Below, in pieces: positions 19,855 to 28,398 of a stretch of DNA of 64,000 bases. The DNA is from Bryobacter aggregatus MPL3 (GTDB taxonomy: Bacteria; Acidobacteriota; Terriglobia; Bryobacterales; Bryobacteraceae). The position numbers were made by a program, and so were the translations under genes. Position 1 is the first letter of the stretch. Each line of letters begins with the position of its first letter. The stretch covers positions 2,666,001-2,730,000 of the forward strand of contig NZ_JNIF01000003.1 of assembly GCF_000702445.1 (NCBI RefSeq), in the 5' to 3' direction. The notes below the pieces were generated by a model, which worked only from the letters and a program-made list of their open reading frames with translations, was not told the DNA's origin and searched no databases.

Positions 19855-20706
19855 ATGCTGCACCGTAGCTTATTGGCTTTCACTCTTGCGCTCGCTGGTT
19901 TCGCGGCTCCCCCGATTCCGATTGGGCACCGTGGCTGCCGTACAGAACGGCCAGAGAACACGATGGCGGCCTTCCGGCACGCCATACAGGCGGGAGTAAC
20001 CGTAATCGAAGCCGATGCCATTGCGACCAAAGATGATCGGGTGATCATCAATCACGATCTCAATATCGACAGCGCGATTTGCTCTCTGGACGGCAAGCCT
20101 GTCGCGAAGGACATCCCGATTCGGTCACTGACTTTCGCTGAACTCCAACGCTACGATTGCGGCTCCACCAGAAATCCTGCCTTCCCGCGGCAAGTGCTCG
20201 CTCCTGGTGCGCGCATGCCTGCTCTCGAAGAAGTACTCGAACTAGTCCAAGGCCAGAATGTGCAGTTGATGCTGGAGACGAAAATGGATCGCGATGCTTC
20301 GCCAACTTTTGTGAATCCGGAACACATTGTTGCGCTGATTGATCGGCAACTGCGCCGCTATGGGGTCTCGAAGCAGATCATCCTGCAATCCTTCGATCAC
20401 CGGACTCTCGCCGTCATGCACCGCATCAACCCCGACGTCACCCTGTGCCTCTTGAACCCGGCAAAGCACCTCGACAATTATGTGGATCCCTCCCGTGCTC
20501 TGGGCGGAGCCATCCAGTTTGTCAACTTCCGCGTGATTGAGCCTGGGGATGTGAAAACGCTGCATGGCGCAGGCATTCGTGTCTTTAGTGGCACTACCAA
20601 TGACCGGCAAGAATGGAAGCGTCTCACGGCCTTGGGTGTGGATGGTATTCTCACGGACGATCCGGCCGGCTTGCAGGAATTCCTGAAGGCGAAACCGGCA
20701 ATCTGA
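19855..20706 (+). CDS. Exported glycerophosphodiester phosphodiesterase
   Basis: 283 residues with a signal peptide (MLHRSLLAFTLALAGFAA). The GDPD barrel has the catalytic GHRG, ERPENT, EADA and NHDLNID motifs and a C-terminal IRVFSGTTNDRQEWKRLTALGVDGILTDDP block. It hydrolyses glycerophosphodiesters to glycerol-3-phosphate and an alcohol, probably in the periplasm, for phosphate and carbon salvage. Monocistronic by spacing. Confidence 0.9.
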   Translation: MLHRSLLAFTLALAGFAAPPIPIGHRGCRTERPENTMAAFRHAIQAGVTVIEADAIATKDDRVIINHDLNIDSAICSLDGKPVAKDIPIRSLTFAELQRYDCGSTRNPAFPRQVLAPGARMPALEEVLELVQGQNVQLMLETKMDRDASPTFVNPEHIVALIDRQLRRYGVSKQIILQSFDHRTLAVMHRINPDVTLCLLNPAKHLDNYVDPSRALGGAIQFVNFRVIEPGDVKTLHGAGIRVFSGTTNDRQEWKRLTALGVDGILTDDPAGLQEFLKAKPAI

Positions 20707-20711
20707 AGCTG

Positions 20712-21896
20712 CTACTCGTCGCTGATCTCCCCGCCGAGTGCCACTCTTTCCCCACTTTCTTCCACGTTGCGCAGGCGTCGCTGGATCACCCGTGTCCGCT
20801 GCTCGGCCAGGTCAATCGTCTTTGAGGCCTGATCGAGCTTCTCCCGCACCTTACCAAGCACATCGTGATACTTCAGAAACTCGCCCTTGACGACGCCGAG
20901 CAACTCCCACACCTCACCCGAACGCTTCTGGATCGCCAGCGTGCGGAAGCCCATCTGCAAGCTATTCAGCAGGGCAAGCAGCGTACTTGGCCCCGCCATC
21001 AGAATCCGCTGCTCGCGCTGCACCTGTTCCACAAATGCCGTCCGCCGCATCATCTCGGCGTACAAGCCCTCGGTGGGCAAATAAAGAATTCCGAAATCCG
21101 TGGTCAGCGGCGGCGAAACATACTTCTCTCGAATTGTTTTGGCAAAATGAAGCACTCGCTTCTCCATCTCGCGAATGGCCCACTCAATTCCCGCAACATC
21201 GCCGCTCTCGCTCGCCTCCACCAGCCGCTGGTAATCCTCCATCGGAAACTTCGCATCGATTGGCAGCCAGACCGGCAAGCCGTGCAACTCCTGGCCCGGA
21301 AGCTTTACGGCAAACTCGACCCGCTCCTGCGTCCCTGTCACCGCCACATTCTTCTCGAATTGATCGGCGGTCAACACCTGCTCGAGCAACGCTCCTAACT
21401 GCACCTCGCCCCAGGTGCCGCGCGTCTTTACGTTACTCAGCACCTTCTTCAGATCACCCACACCGCTGGCAAGTGTCTGCATCTCTCCCAGGCCCTGATG
21501 CACTTGTTCGAGCCGCTCGCTGACCAAGCGAAAACTCTCTCCCAACCGTTTTTCCAGCGTCCCTTGCAACTTCTCGTCGACGGTGGCCCGCATCTCTTCC
21601 AGCTTCTTTGCATTCATGGCTTCGATCGCGCCGAGCCGCTTCTCCATCTCGCTCCGGAGGTCGAACAGCCGGCTCTCGAGCGCACGGGCTTCCTCTCGTT
21701 GCTGCTCGAGTTGGGTGCGCAATCCTTGCTGCAGATCCGAGCGCAGCCCGGCTCCCAAGTCACTGAATTCCTTCCGCATCCGCGAAAATTCGTCGAGCAT
21801 CCCCCCGCTCCCGCGACTTCCGCGCAAGATCAGGAGTAAAAGCGTCGAAATCAGCCCTGCTGCCAGCAGGGCGAGCAGCCATACATTGGAATCCAT
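20712..21896 (-). CDS. rmuC: RmuC-like DNA recombination protein
   Basis: 394 residues from the ATG at 21896, preceded by AAAGGAAGC. The longer frame beyond this start is antisense to asnB. One N-terminal membrane helix (VWLLALLAAGLISTLLLLI), a coiled coil at about 35-130 and the RmuC nuclease-fold domain at about 140-340 (KTRGTWGEVQLGALLEQVL, WLPIDAKFPMEDYQRL, LPTEGLYAEMM, LALLNSLQMGF). RmuC limits inversions at short inverted repeats and acts at the membrane. Its start lies 54 bp from divergent asnB. Confidence 0.93.
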   Translation of the reverse strand: MDSNVWLLALLAAGLISTLLLLILRGSRGSGGMLDEFSRMRKEFSDLGAGLRSDLQQGLRTQLEQQREEARALESRLFDLRSEMEKRLGAIEAMNAKKLEEMRATVDEKLQGTLEKRLGESFRLVSERLEQVHQGLGEMQTLASGVGDLKKVLSNVKTRGTWGEVQLGALLEQVLTADQFEKNVAVTGTQERVEFAVKLPGQELHGLPVWLPIDAKFPMEDYQRLVEASESGDVAGIEWAIREMEKRVLHFAKTIREKYVSPPLTTDFGILYLPTEGLYAEMMRRTAFVEQVQREQRILMAGPSTLLALLNSLQMGFRTLAIQKRSGEVWELLGVVKGEFLKYHDVLGKVREKLDQASKTIDLAEQRTRVIQRRLRNVEESGERVALGGEISDE

Positions 21897-21950
21897 GCTT
21901 CCTTTACTGTAGACTTCGTCGTTTCTACGCTTCCCTGCGACAATAGAAGG

Positions 21951-23870
21951 ATGTGCGGGATCGCAGGCTTTACACATCTCAACACGGCCCCTCCTCTGGG
22001 CCGCATTGCTGCGTGTACTGCTTCCATCACCCATCGGGGACCCGACCAGCAAGGTGTTTTCGAGGATGAAACCGTCTCTCTTGGCGCGGTGCGGCTGAAG
22101 ATCATCGACCTCAGCGCCGGTGCGCAGCCCTTTCATTCCCAGGACCGCAACACCGTCATCGTCTTCAACGGCGAAGTCTACAACTTCATGGAGTTGCGCT
22201 CCGAGCTCGAATCGCTCGGCCATCGCTTCACCTCGCATTGCGACACCGAAGTCGTGCTCGAAGCCTTCCGGGCCTGGGGCATCGCCAGCTTCAAGCGGCT
22301 TCGTGGTATGTTCGCCTTTGCGATCTGGCACAAGCCCTCGCGGGAGCTCTACGTCGTCCGCGACCGCCTCGGCATCAAGCCCCTTTACTTCCACGAGCAA
22401 GGCGAAGACCTCTACTTCGGCTCTGAACTCAAGACGATCTTCGAGCATCCGGAAGTCCCACGCACCCTCGATCGTGACGGTCTCACTTACTATCTCTCCC
22501 TGAACTACGTCCCCCAGCCCTACACCCTGGCCGCGGGCATTAACAAGCTCCGTCCTGGCTGCTTCCTCCGCTGGAAAGACGGCACGCTCACCCAGGAGCC
22601 CTACTGGACTCTCCAGATGCGTCCCGACGAGCAGATGACCCTCGCCGACGCAAAGGCCGAACTCGACCACCTGATGCAACTTTCGCTCAAGGAACATCTG
22701 GTCTCTGACGTTCCTCTCGGCATATGGGCTTCGGGAGGCGTCGACTCCACCACGGTTCTCCATTACGCCGCGCAGCAGGCAGACCGTCAGTTGAAGACCT
22801 TCTCGGTTTCCTTCACTGGCCGCAATTTTGATGAATCGCCCTGGTTCCGCGAAGTCGCCAAGGTCTACAACACCGATCACCACGAGTTCGACGTCAACCC
22901 GGAATCGGGCCTTGTTGATGCGATCGAACAACTCGCGTTTTACTCAGACGAACCCAGTGCCGATGCTGGCGCTCTTCCTGTCTGGTTCCTCTCGCGCATG
23001 ACACGGCAGCATGTCACTGTGGCGCTTAGCGGAGAGGGCGCAGATGAATTGTTTGCGGGCTATCAAACCTATCTGGCAGACGAGTATGCCGCGCAGTCTC
23101 AGACTGTACCTCGCTTCCTGCGCAAGTCTGCTCTGGCGCTCGCGAATCTCTACCCGGCCTCCAACGACAAGATCAGTCTGGAGTACAAGGCGAAGCGTTT
23201 TCTGGAAGGGTCGTTGCAATCTCGAGAAGACGCGCATCTCTATTGGAACGGCACCAACTCGCTTGCCGAAAAGCGAGCGATCGCCCCTGGCATGGCACAT
23301 CGTCCCGCCTCGGACTTGTATCGCCGCCTTCCCACCGAATCCGGTACGGTGGGTGCGCTCAATCGCAATCTCTGGCTCGATCAACTCTATTACCTGCCGG
23401 ACGACATTCTCTACAAGTGTGATCGCATGTCGATGGCCCACTCTCTCGAAGTGCGGCCGCCGTTTCTGGACCATCGCATTGTCGAGTTTGCCGGGCGGCT
23501 CCCGCAGCACCTCAAACGGAATGGTTCCTCTCTAAAGCACGTTCTGCGTGAACTGGTGCGCGATAAAATTCCGCCCAGTGTCTTGTCGCGGCCCAAGCAA
23601 GGCTTCGATATTCCAACCCACCACTGGTTCCGCACCGTGCTCAAGCCGCTGCTGCTCGACACCGTTACGGAGCGGGCTGTTCGCGACACCGGCATCTTCT
23701 CCTGGCCTGAGATAGAACAACTGATCGCGCGTCACCTGGCCCGTCGCACCAATGCCGGCTACCAACTTTGGGGCCTGCTGACTCTGTTCCTTTGGATGAA
23801 ACGATGGAAGATTCAACCTACGGGCGTTCCTACCAGTCCCGTTCGGCATCAGACCGCAATTACTTACTGA
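21951..23870 (+). CDS. asnB: Asparagine synthetase B (glutamine-hydrolysing)
   Basis: 639 residues. The N-terminal nucleophile is Cys2 (MCGIAGF) of the class II glutaminase domain (about 2-210) with HRGPDQQG and FNGEVYNF. The synthetase domain (about 230-600) carries the pyrophosphate loop ASGGVDSTT and SGEGADELFAGY. It makes asparagine from aspartate, glutamine and ATP, or amidates a peptide or sugar-acid in related paralogues. It overlaps the next gene, a GT39-type glycosyltransferase, by 67 bp. That placement suggests an envelope-polysaccharide or lipid A role rather than free asparagine supply, which is inference. Confidence 0.92.
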   Translation: MCGIAGFTHLNTAPPLGRIAACTASITHRGPDQQGVFEDETVSLGAVRLKIIDLSAGAQPFHSQDRNTVIVFNGEVYNFMELRSELESLGHRFTSHCDTEVVLEAFRAWGIASFKRLRGMFAFAIWHKPSRELYVVRDRLGIKPLYFHEQGEDLYFGSELKTIFEHPEVPRTLDRDGLTYYLSLNYVPQPYTLAAGINKLRPGCFLRWKDGTLTQEPYWTLQMRPDEQMTLADAKAELDHLMQLSLKEHLVSDVPLGIWASGGVDSTTVLHYAAQQADRQLKTFSVSFTGRNFDESPWFREVAKVYNTDHHEFDVNPESGLVDAIEQLAFYSDEPSADAGALPVWFLSRMTRQHVTVALSGEGADELFAGYQTYLADEYAAQSQTVPRFLRKSALALANLYPASNDKISLEYKAKRFLEGSLQSREDAHLYWNGTNSLAEKRAIAPGMAHRPASDLYRRLPTESGTVGALNRNLWLDQLYYLPDDILYKCDRMSMAHSLEVRPPFLDHRIVEFAGRLPQHLKRNGSSLKHVLRELVRDKIPPSVLSRPKQGFDIPTHHWFRTVLKPLLLDTVTERAVRDTGIFSWPEIEQLIARHLARRTNAGYQLWGLLTLFLWMKRWKIQPTGVPTSPVRHQTAITY

Positions 23871-25609
23871 TCGTCCTGCTCTTCGCAGCGCTCATTTACA
23901 TTCCCGCCATTGTCAGCCCCCCAGGCTTGATGGATGACGTCGATGCGGTGCAGGCACAGATCGCACGCAACATGCTCGACTCCGGCGACTGGGTCACTGC
24001 GCGCCTGAACGGCATTGCCTATCTGGAAAAGTCACCGCTGGTCTATTGGCTCATGGCCGTAAGCTTTGCGATCTTTGGCGTCCACGACTGGGCCGCCCGG
24101 ATCCCCATCGGCCTCTCTTGCATTGCGCTCTCTCTTCTGACCGCGCGGATTGCCGCCTGGGCCGCCAACCCGCGTCTTGGCCTCACCGCAGGCCTCGTCA
24201 TGGCTACTAGCCTCGGCCTCTGGCTGTTCACGCGCATCCTCATTCCAGACGTCATCCTCACCTTTTTTATTGCGCTCGCTCTCTGGGCCTTCCTGCGGGT
24301 TTTGGATCGGGAGGAACGCTCGCCGCGCCTCTGGTCGAATGTCTTCTCGGCCTCGATTGCGATCGGACTGTTGCTCAAAGGCCTCATTGCCTTTCTGTTT
24401 CCTGGCGCTGCTGCGGTCCTCTTTCTTGTCTTCACCAACCAACTCTTTGCGGTAGAAACCTGGCGCCGCCTCCGCATTGTCGAAGGGCTCGCCATTCTTC
24501 TGCTCATCGCCGCCCCGTGGCACATCGCGGCCACTCTGGCGAATCCGCCTTACTTCGACCTCACCATGCGCAGCGTTCCCGGCGAATACCATGGCTTCTT
24601 CTGGTTCTACTTTCTCAATGAGCATGTTTTCCGATTCCTGAACATGCGCCACCCGCGTGACTACAATACTGTGCCGCGGCTCGATTTCTGGCTGCTCCAC
24701 CTGGCCTGGCTCTTCCCTTGGTCTCTGAATCTTTTTGCCTTCCGCGGAGCGAATTCCGAACGGCATCGCCGGCTGACGCTGCTTTGCCTCTGCTGGGCGG
24801 GCTTCCTGCTCATCTTCTTCACCTTCTCGACCACGCAAGAGTACTATTCGATGCCGTGCTACCCAGCGCTGGCGATTCTGATCGCCTCGGCGATGACTCG
24901 CGAACACAACCCTCCGCGATGGCCCACGCGCGCCATCGGAATTGTTTCTGCGCTCGCCCTTTTCGCGATCCTCTTTCTGCTTTCGCAGGTCTGGAATCTT
25001 TCCACTCCAGGCGACATCTCGCGTGCGCTTGCGGCACAGAATCCGGACGCCTATACGCTCTCTCTCGGCCACATGGGCGACCTCACGATCCCGGCTTTCG
25101 CCTATCTCCGTACGCCTCTCGTCATCGCGGGCATTGCTTTCTTGATCGGAAGCATTGGCGCCTGGCTGCCGCCTCGCGTTGCCGTCTTGGCGTTGGCGCT
25201 GATGAGTGTCACCTTTCTCAACGCGGCGCGCATCGCGCTCATCACCTTTGATCCCTTCCTCGGGTCGCGCTCCTTAGCCACGGCTTTGGTACAGGCCCCT
25301 CCGGGCCAATGGATTGCGGACAATCAGTACTACGCTTTCTCGAGCATCTTCTTTTACACCAATAAAACAGCGCTTCTGCTCAACGGCCGTGTCAATAATC
25401 TCGAGTACGGCAGCTATGCCCCCAATGCGGCGCAGGTCTTCATCGACGACCAGCAGTTCAAGCAGCGCTGGCTCAGTTCCGGCCGCTATTATTTGACCAT
25501 CGAGCACCCGGCCGTCGAGCGGATTGAAAAGCTTCTTGGGCCTGGGCATCTGATTGAGGTGAAGGAGTCCGGCGGCAAGCACCTTTATACGAATTTGCCG
25601 CTATCCTGA
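23804..25609 (+). CDS. GT39-family membrane glycosyltransferase (ArnT/PMT-like)
   Basis: 601 residues from ATG 23804, 67 bp inside asnB. Its start is the only ATG that precedes the first membrane helix. About 11-12 membrane helices. The first periplasmic loop bears the catalytic acidic pair MDDVDAVQAQIARNM and then GDWVTARLNGIAYLEKSP, which are typical of polyprenyl-phosphate-sugar transferases such as ArnT. A soluble C-terminal tail from about 510 follows. It transfers a sugar from a polyprenyl carrier to lipid or protein on the periplasmic face. The acceptor is unknown. Confidence 0.87.
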   Translation: MEDSTYGRSYQSRSASDRNYLLIVLLFAALIYIPAIVSPPGLMDDVDAVQAQIARNMLDSGDWVTARLNGIAYLEKSPLVYWLMAVSFAIFGVHDWAARIPIGLSCIALSLLTARIAAWAANPRLGLTAGLVMATSLGLWLFTRILIPDVILTFFIALALWAFLRVLDREERSPRLWSNVFSASIAIGLLLKGLIAFLFPGAAAVLFLVFTNQLFAVETWRRLRIVEGLAILLLIAAPWHIAATLANPPYFDLTMRSVPGEYHGFFWFYFLNEHVFRFLNMRHPRDYNTVPRLDFWLLHLAWLFPWSLNLFAFRGANSERHRRLTLLCLCWAGFLLIFFTFSTTQEYYSMPCYPALAILIASAMTREHNPPRWPTRAIGIVSALALFAILFLLSQVWNLSTPGDISRALAAQNPDAYTLSLGHMGDLTIPAFAYLRTPLVIAGIAFLIGSIGAWLPPRVAVLALALMSVTFLNAARIALITFDPFLGSRSLATALVQAPPGQWIADNQYYAFSSIFFYTNKTALLLNGRVNNLEYGSYAPNAAQVFIDDQQFKQRWLSSGRYYLTIEHPAVERIEKLLGPGHLIEVKESGGKHLYTNLPLS

Positions 25610-25613
25610 AGGC

Positions 25614-26831
25614 GTGATCGGGCCGCTTCTCTTACTCGCGCTTGCCATGCAATCCCCTGTCGAGGATGGCATCAAAGCGCTTGATGCCGGCAAGCCTGCG
25701 GAAGCAGAACTGCTTTTTACCAAGGCTACGCTGGCGGACCCGGCAGACTACTCTGCCTTCTTTAACCTGGCCTTTGCCCAGTCGGTCCTGAATAAGGATT
25801 CCGCGGCCACTGCGAATTACCGCAAAGTCCTCGCGCTCAAGCCTGGTCTTTACGAAGCGGAATTGAATCTGGGGATTCTGCTGCTGCGCCAGAAGCTGTC
25901 TCAAGATGCAATTCCTTATCTTGAGGCTGCTGCCAAAGCGAAGCCCGATCAGTACCGGCCCAATTACTATCTCGGCGATGCGCTTTTGAACGCCGGCCGC
26001 GGAGTCGAGGCCGAGACCGCCTTCCGCGCTGCTTTCCAAATCAACTCGAACTCGGCAGAAGCCGCACAGGGTCTTGGCCAGTCTCTCCTCAACCAGCGCA
26101 AGACTGCTGAAGGCGCGGTATGGATCGAGAAAGCTGCGAGTCTCGATCCCAGCTTCCAACCCGCGCTCCTCCAACTGGCGAGTGTCTACGAGGCCGACAA
26201 AAACTACGAGGAAGCGATCAAGATTTATCGCCGCTTTCCGAATGAACCCGGCACGCGCGAACGGCTCGGCGAACTCCTGATTGAATCCGGAAAGTCCGCC
26301 AGCGCGATTCCAGAATTGGAGGCAGCCGTCCAGCAAAGCCCCAGCCTTGCGAACCTCACTGCGCTGGCCACAGCCTACCTGCAGAACAAGCAGCCGGAGA
26401 AGTGCCAGCCGATTATGGATCAAGCGTTGCGCCTCGATCCGAACAACGGCGAACTGCGTCTGCTCTATGGACGGCTCTTGCGCGAACTCCGCAAGTTCGA
26501 TCTGGCTGCGAATCAGTTTGCGCTGGCAGTGAAGCTGGACCCGAAGTCTTCCGAAGCTTGGTCGGATCTGGCGATGGTCACCGTCCTGATGGATCGCTAC
26601 GACATCGCACTCACCGCACTCGACAAAGTGAAGGAGCTCCATGCCGAGAAACCGGGCCACAAGTATCTCCGGGCGATCACTTTAGACAAGATCAAGCAGA
26701 ATCGGAACCAAGCTAAGCTCGCGCTGGCCGCCTACCAGGACTTCCTGAGCGTCGCGGGTGGCAAGTTTCCGGATGAAGAGTTCAAGTCGCGCCAGCGAAT
26801 CAAAATCCTCGAACGAGAAGTCAACCGATGA
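25614..26831 (+). CDS. Exported TPR-repeat protein
   Basis: 405 residues, GTG start 4 bp after the GT39 stop. The N terminus (MIGPLLLLALAMQ) is a short signal-like helix. At least nine TPR units follow (for example DPADYSAFFNLAFAQSVLNKDSAATANYRKVLALKP and later ELRLLYGRLLRELRKFDLAA). There is no enzyme motif. It shares a 4-bp ATGA overlap with the following small exported protein and so is coupled with it. It looks like a scaffold for a complex in the envelope. Confidence 0.82.
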   Translation: MIGPLLLLALAMQSPVEDGIKALDAGKPAEAELLFTKATLADPADYSAFFNLAFAQSVLNKDSAATANYRKVLALKPGLYEAELNLGILLLRQKLSQDAIPYLEAAAKAKPDQYRPNYYLGDALLNAGRGVEAETAFRAAFQINSNSAEAAQGLGQSLLNQRKTAEGAVWIEKAASLDPSFQPALLQLASVYEADKNYEEAIKIYRRFPNEPGTRERLGELLIESGKSASAIPELEAAVQQSPSLANLTALATAYLQNKQPEKCQPIMDQALRLDPNNGELRLLYGRLLRELRKFDLAANQFALAVKLDPKSSEAWSDLAMVTVLMDRYDIALTALDKVKELHAEKPGHKYLRAITLDKIKQNRNQAKLALAAYQDFLSVAGGKFPDEEFKSRQRIKILEREVNR

Positions 26832-27244
26832 TCCTTTCTCTCCTCTTCCTCATCTTCGCTGCGCAATCTCTTGAGGAGATCCGGAATCTGCCGGATGCGG
26901 AGAAGCGTTATCAGGCGGCGCTCGCTCTTGCGTCTGCCAACCTGGATGAGGCGCGCCTGTCCTCTACCAATGGAACCACCGCTGTAACAAAGGAAAAATT
27001 GGAGATGGCTGCTGAGGCGACCGAGCTTTCCCTCAAGTCTTTGGAGGCGATGGGGAAACGGCCTTATCAGAACACCAGAAACTACAAGAGGGCAGAGCTT
27101 CGCACCCGCGAGTTCCTCCGCCGTATCGACACTTTGTTGAAAGATGCGAGCGTGGAGGACCGCGATGCTCTCCAATCGGCCCATGAGCGTGTGAATGCCG
27201 TTCATGAAGCACTAATCGAAGGAGTGATGAGTAAGAAAAAATGA
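26828..27244 (+). CDS. Small exported helical protein, unknown
   Basis: 138 residues: a signal peptide (MILSLLFLIFAAQ) then an all-helical, charged body of about 120 residues with no cysteines and no recognised domain. The ATG overlaps the upstream TPR stop as ATGA, and its own stop overlaps the start of the next gene in the same way. The arrangement suggests the product is made in step with the TPR protein and its downstream neighbour. Confidence 0.78.
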   Translation: MILSLLFLIFAAQSLEEIRNLPDAEKRYQAALALASANLDEARLSSTNGTTAVTKEKLEMAAEATELSLKSLEAMGKRPYQNTRNYKRAELRTREFLRRIDTLLKDASVEDRDALQSAHERVNAVHEALIEGVMSKKK

Positions 27245-27894
27245 CCCGACGCTGGCTCTTCTTTCTCCCCCTCCTCTTGCAGGCGCAAAAGGACTTCCTC
27301 ACAGAGGATGAGGTGGACCGCGTCCGCCTGACGCAGGAGCCGAATGAACGGCTCAAGCTCTATACGCTCTTCGCGCGCCAGCGGATCGATCAACTGGAGC
27401 AACTCTTTGCCAAGGAGAAAGCCGGCCGCTCGATTCTCATTCATAATTTACTCGAGGAATACTCCAAAATCATTGAAGCCATTGATACTGTTTCGGATGA
27501 TGCGCTCCGCCGGAATGCTGTGCTCGAAGAAGGCATTCAGGCTGTCATCAAGGCTGAAAAGGCGATGCTCGTCAAGCTGGAGAAATTCGAAGCCGCGGAA
27601 GCACGGGATCGCTCCCGTTATGAATTTGTCCTGACCACGGCGCTTGAAACCACGCGGGACTCCATCAGTTCTGGCGAAGAAGACATGTCCGCCCGAGGGA
27701 AGCGTGTTGCTGAGGAGTTCAAGCGCGACAAGCAGGAGCGCGAAGCCAGTGTCGCCCCGGTAGAACCGGGCGAGAAAGCGGCCAATCCTGCTGCAGCAAA
27801 ATCTGCTGAAGCCGATCCCAAGTTGAAAACACGCAAGCCGCCCACCCTTCGTAAGAAGGGTGAAGTCGTACCAGACGATCCAACCAAAAAGTAA
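27241..27894 (+). CDS. Exported helical protein with basic Pro/Lys-rich tail, unknown
   Basis: 217 residues: signal peptide (MTRRWLFFLPLLLQAQ), helical body to about residue 160, then a low-complexity Ala/Pro/Lys/Glu tail. I see no known family. The helical core (ERLKLYTLFARQRIDQLEQLF ... ALETTRDSISSGEEDMS) resembles the upstream protein in style, so the two could be distant paralogues. The final gene of the coupled trio, starting at an ATGA overlap. Confidence 0.77.
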   Translation: MTRRWLFFLPLLLQAQKDFLTEDEVDRVRLTQEPNERLKLYTLFARQRIDQLEQLFAKEKAGRSILIHNLLEEYSKIIEAIDTVSDDALRRNAVLEEGIQAVIKAEKAMLVKLEKFEAAEARDRSRYEFVLTTALETTRDSISSGEEDMSARGKRVAEEFKRDKQEREASVAPVEPGEKAANPAAAKSAEADPKLKTRKPPTLRKKGEVVPDDPTKK

Positions 27895-27916
27895 AACGAA
27901 AGCGGCCTAATTCCAA

Positions 27917-28375
27917 ATGCCCACTTCCCTGAGCGGCTACGCCATGGACCTTGTCAGTCTGACGATTGCTTATCTACTCGCGATTCCCATTGGCCTCGAC
28001 CGGGAGCGGGAAGAGCACTCTGCAGGCGTTCGCACCTTTCCCATTGTTGCGATCGCCTGCTGTGGCCTGACACTTTTGGTCAAGAATATCGGTGGCACTT
28101 CCGACGCCTATTCCCGCGTGCTCCAGGGGCTTGTGACGGGCATTGGCTTTGTCGGTGGCGGAGCCATCCTGAAAGATCGGGGCATGGTTTCTGGTACGGC
28201 AACGGCGGCAAGCGTCTGGTCCATCGGCATCGTCGGTGCTGCCGTCGGGTTGGGAGCCTATCACGTTGCTGTCGGGCTGAGCCTCTTCAACTACATCAGT
28301 CTGGTTTACTCCCGGCGTTTCAAGACCCGCATCCTGTCGCCGCTCGACCGCGGGACTCCCTTGGCCGATGACTGA
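27917..28375 (+). CDS. MgtC/SapB-family membrane protein
   Basis: 152 residues with four to five membrane helices. Conserved family blocks IGLDREREEHSAGVRTF and GIGFVGGGAILKDRGMVSGTATAASVWSIGIVGAAVGLG are intact. There is no extended C-terminal regulatory domain, so it is a short SapB-like member and not a full MgtC. The family is linked to Mg2+ limitation and inhibition of ATP synthase in some pathogens, but the role here is unknown. A second ATG at 27944 is possible. Confidence 0.87.
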   Translation: MPTSLSGYAMDLVSLTIAYLLAIPIGLDREREEHSAGVRTFPIVAIACCGLTLLVKNIGGTSDAYSRVLQGLVTGIGFVGGGAILKDRGMVSGTATAASVWSIGIVGAAVGLGAYHVAVGLSLFNYISLVYSRRFKTRILSPLDRGTPLADD

Positions 28376-28398
28376 TCGCCTTTGCTAAGCTGGCCCCA

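Noticed and set aside
21897-22931. Extension of the rmuC frame upstream of 21896
   Set aside because: It is antisense to the asnB N terminus; the ATG at 21896 with a good ribosome site gives a normal RmuC.
24032-25072. A 346-residue charged frame antisense to the GT39 gene
   Set aside because: Arg/Glu-rich shadow of membrane helices; no ribosome site.
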